From an uncultured Lachnospiraceae bacterium (GTDB lineage: Bacteria > Bacillota > Clostridia > Lachnospirales > Lachnospiraceae): DNA of 64,000 nt. A program made the position numbers and the translations under genes. The stretch covers positions 18,597 to 82,596 of the forward strand of contig CAJUKA010000012.1 of NCBI GenBank assembly GCA_910586585.1, given 5' to 3'. Below are positions 63,806 to 64,000 of this stretch, piece after piece; the first letter of the stretch is position 1; every line of letters starts with the position of its first letter. The notes under the pieces were generated by a model. The model saw only the letters and a list, made by a program, of their open reading frames with translations, searched no databases and was not told where the DNA came from.

Positions 63806-64000
63806 CTTTAGTGCTATCGCGCAGCGACTTAAAAAAAGACGCGAAGACGCACGAGAGAAACTTTTAAGAGGCCCTTTCGAATGAAAGTTTCTCTCAGAAA
63901 AGGTGCGTCGAAGGGACTGTAGCTTTAGTGCTATCGCGCAGCGATTTAAAAAAAGACGCGAAGACGCACGAGAGAAACTTTTAAGAGGCCCTTTCGAATG
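63788..64000 (+). repeat. Tandem dispersed hairpin elements, second subtype (117-bp period), cut by window end
   Basis: GCGTCGAAGGGACTGTAG begins at 63788 and again at 63905; GACGCACGAGAG begins at 63846 and 63963, so the period is 117 bp. The complete unit has GACGCAC/GTGCGTC, an inner perfect 12-pair stem GAGAGAAACTTT/AAAGTTTCTCTC, an A-rich bulge (AGAAAAG), then the TATCGC-GCA-GCGAY hairpin. It shares outer and terminal stems with the 9827 copies but has a different inner stem. Confidence 0.88.

Overview
The window looks like a chromosomal segment of a Lachnospiraceae-type member of the Clostridia. It has moderate-to-low GC, AGGAGG-type ribosome binding sites with several TTG/GTG starts, and a large Gram-positive-type SRP RNA. 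It also encodes the sporulation regulator SpoIIID, GPH and PTS sugar uptake, and many two-component systems. The species cannot be named from the sequence. Most genes are ordinary chromosomal genes on the + strand. There is no prophage, CRISPR array or rRNA, and I found no tRNA.

Layout. 1-1.9 kb: 3' end of a Sua5-type tRNA threonylcarbamoylation gene, rpiB and upp. 1.9-3.1 kb: a secreted coiled-coil/SleB-type wall hydrolase. 3.1-7.1 kb: a eukaryotic-like phosphosignalling cassette (FHA protein, PP2C phosphatase, membrane Ser/Thr kinase, small membrane protein), followed by a CDF metal exporter. 8.1-11.2 kb: a DUF402 protein, then a FIST sensor and a soluble chemoreceptor separated by three tandem 173-bp structured repeats. 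11.3-14.3 kb: a secreted VIT/VWA protein with an exosortase-type C-terminal signal, next to an exosortase K-like enzyme. 14.5-16.1 kb: an Hpt protein and a REC/HD-GYP regulator. 16.4-24 kb: a complete F-ATPase operon (atpZ-I-B-E-F-H-A-G-D-C) whose c subunit carries the Na+-binding signature. 24-25.7 kb: a small accessory patch with duplicated HTH genes.

25.7-31 kb: an ABC exporter with a two-component system. 31.1-33.3 kb: a hypothetical protein, the SRP RNA and a DUF3048 lipoprotein. 33.4-37.1 kb: a COG2509-type flavoprotein and a type I pullulanase with a C-terminal membrane anchor. 37.2-41 kb: a decayed region with a zinc-ribbon protein, a glyoxalase pseudogene, a DUF4241 gene and a scrambled, frameshifted chemoreceptor pseudogene. 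41-45.1 kb: a ROK regulator, polyol dehydrogenase and GPH transporter. 45.2-50 kb: an Rpn-like fragment, a cyclophilin, and a second ABC transporter/two-component system. 50.3-53.9 kb: ispE, a GntR/FCD regulator, DUF1934 and a small alarmone synthetase. 54-56.5 kb: a LacA/RpiB-like isomerase with an EIIC-like permease and a histidine phosphatase. 56.6-60.2 kb: a membrane protein, an FKBP-type foldase lipoprotein, a coiled-coil NlpC/P60 hydrolase and SpoIIID. 60.5-63.8 kb: VTC-domain polymerase, DUF4956 membrane protein and Cthe_2159-like beta-helix lipoprotein.

The most unusual signal is a dispersed structured element. It has a long stem flanked by GACGCAC/GTGCGTC, then an AAGG/CCTT hairpin, then an (R)TCGC-GCA-GCGA(Y) hairpin. 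It occurs in three tandem copies before the soluble chemoreceptor and in at least two copies at the window end. Half-copies lie directly in front of the ribosome binding sites of the CDF exporter and the flavoprotein. Paired changes between copies keep the helices, so it behaves like a structured RNA or palindromic mobile repeat; I do not recognise it as a known family. The exosortase K/VIT-VWA pair in a Gram-positive background is the other system most worth following up.
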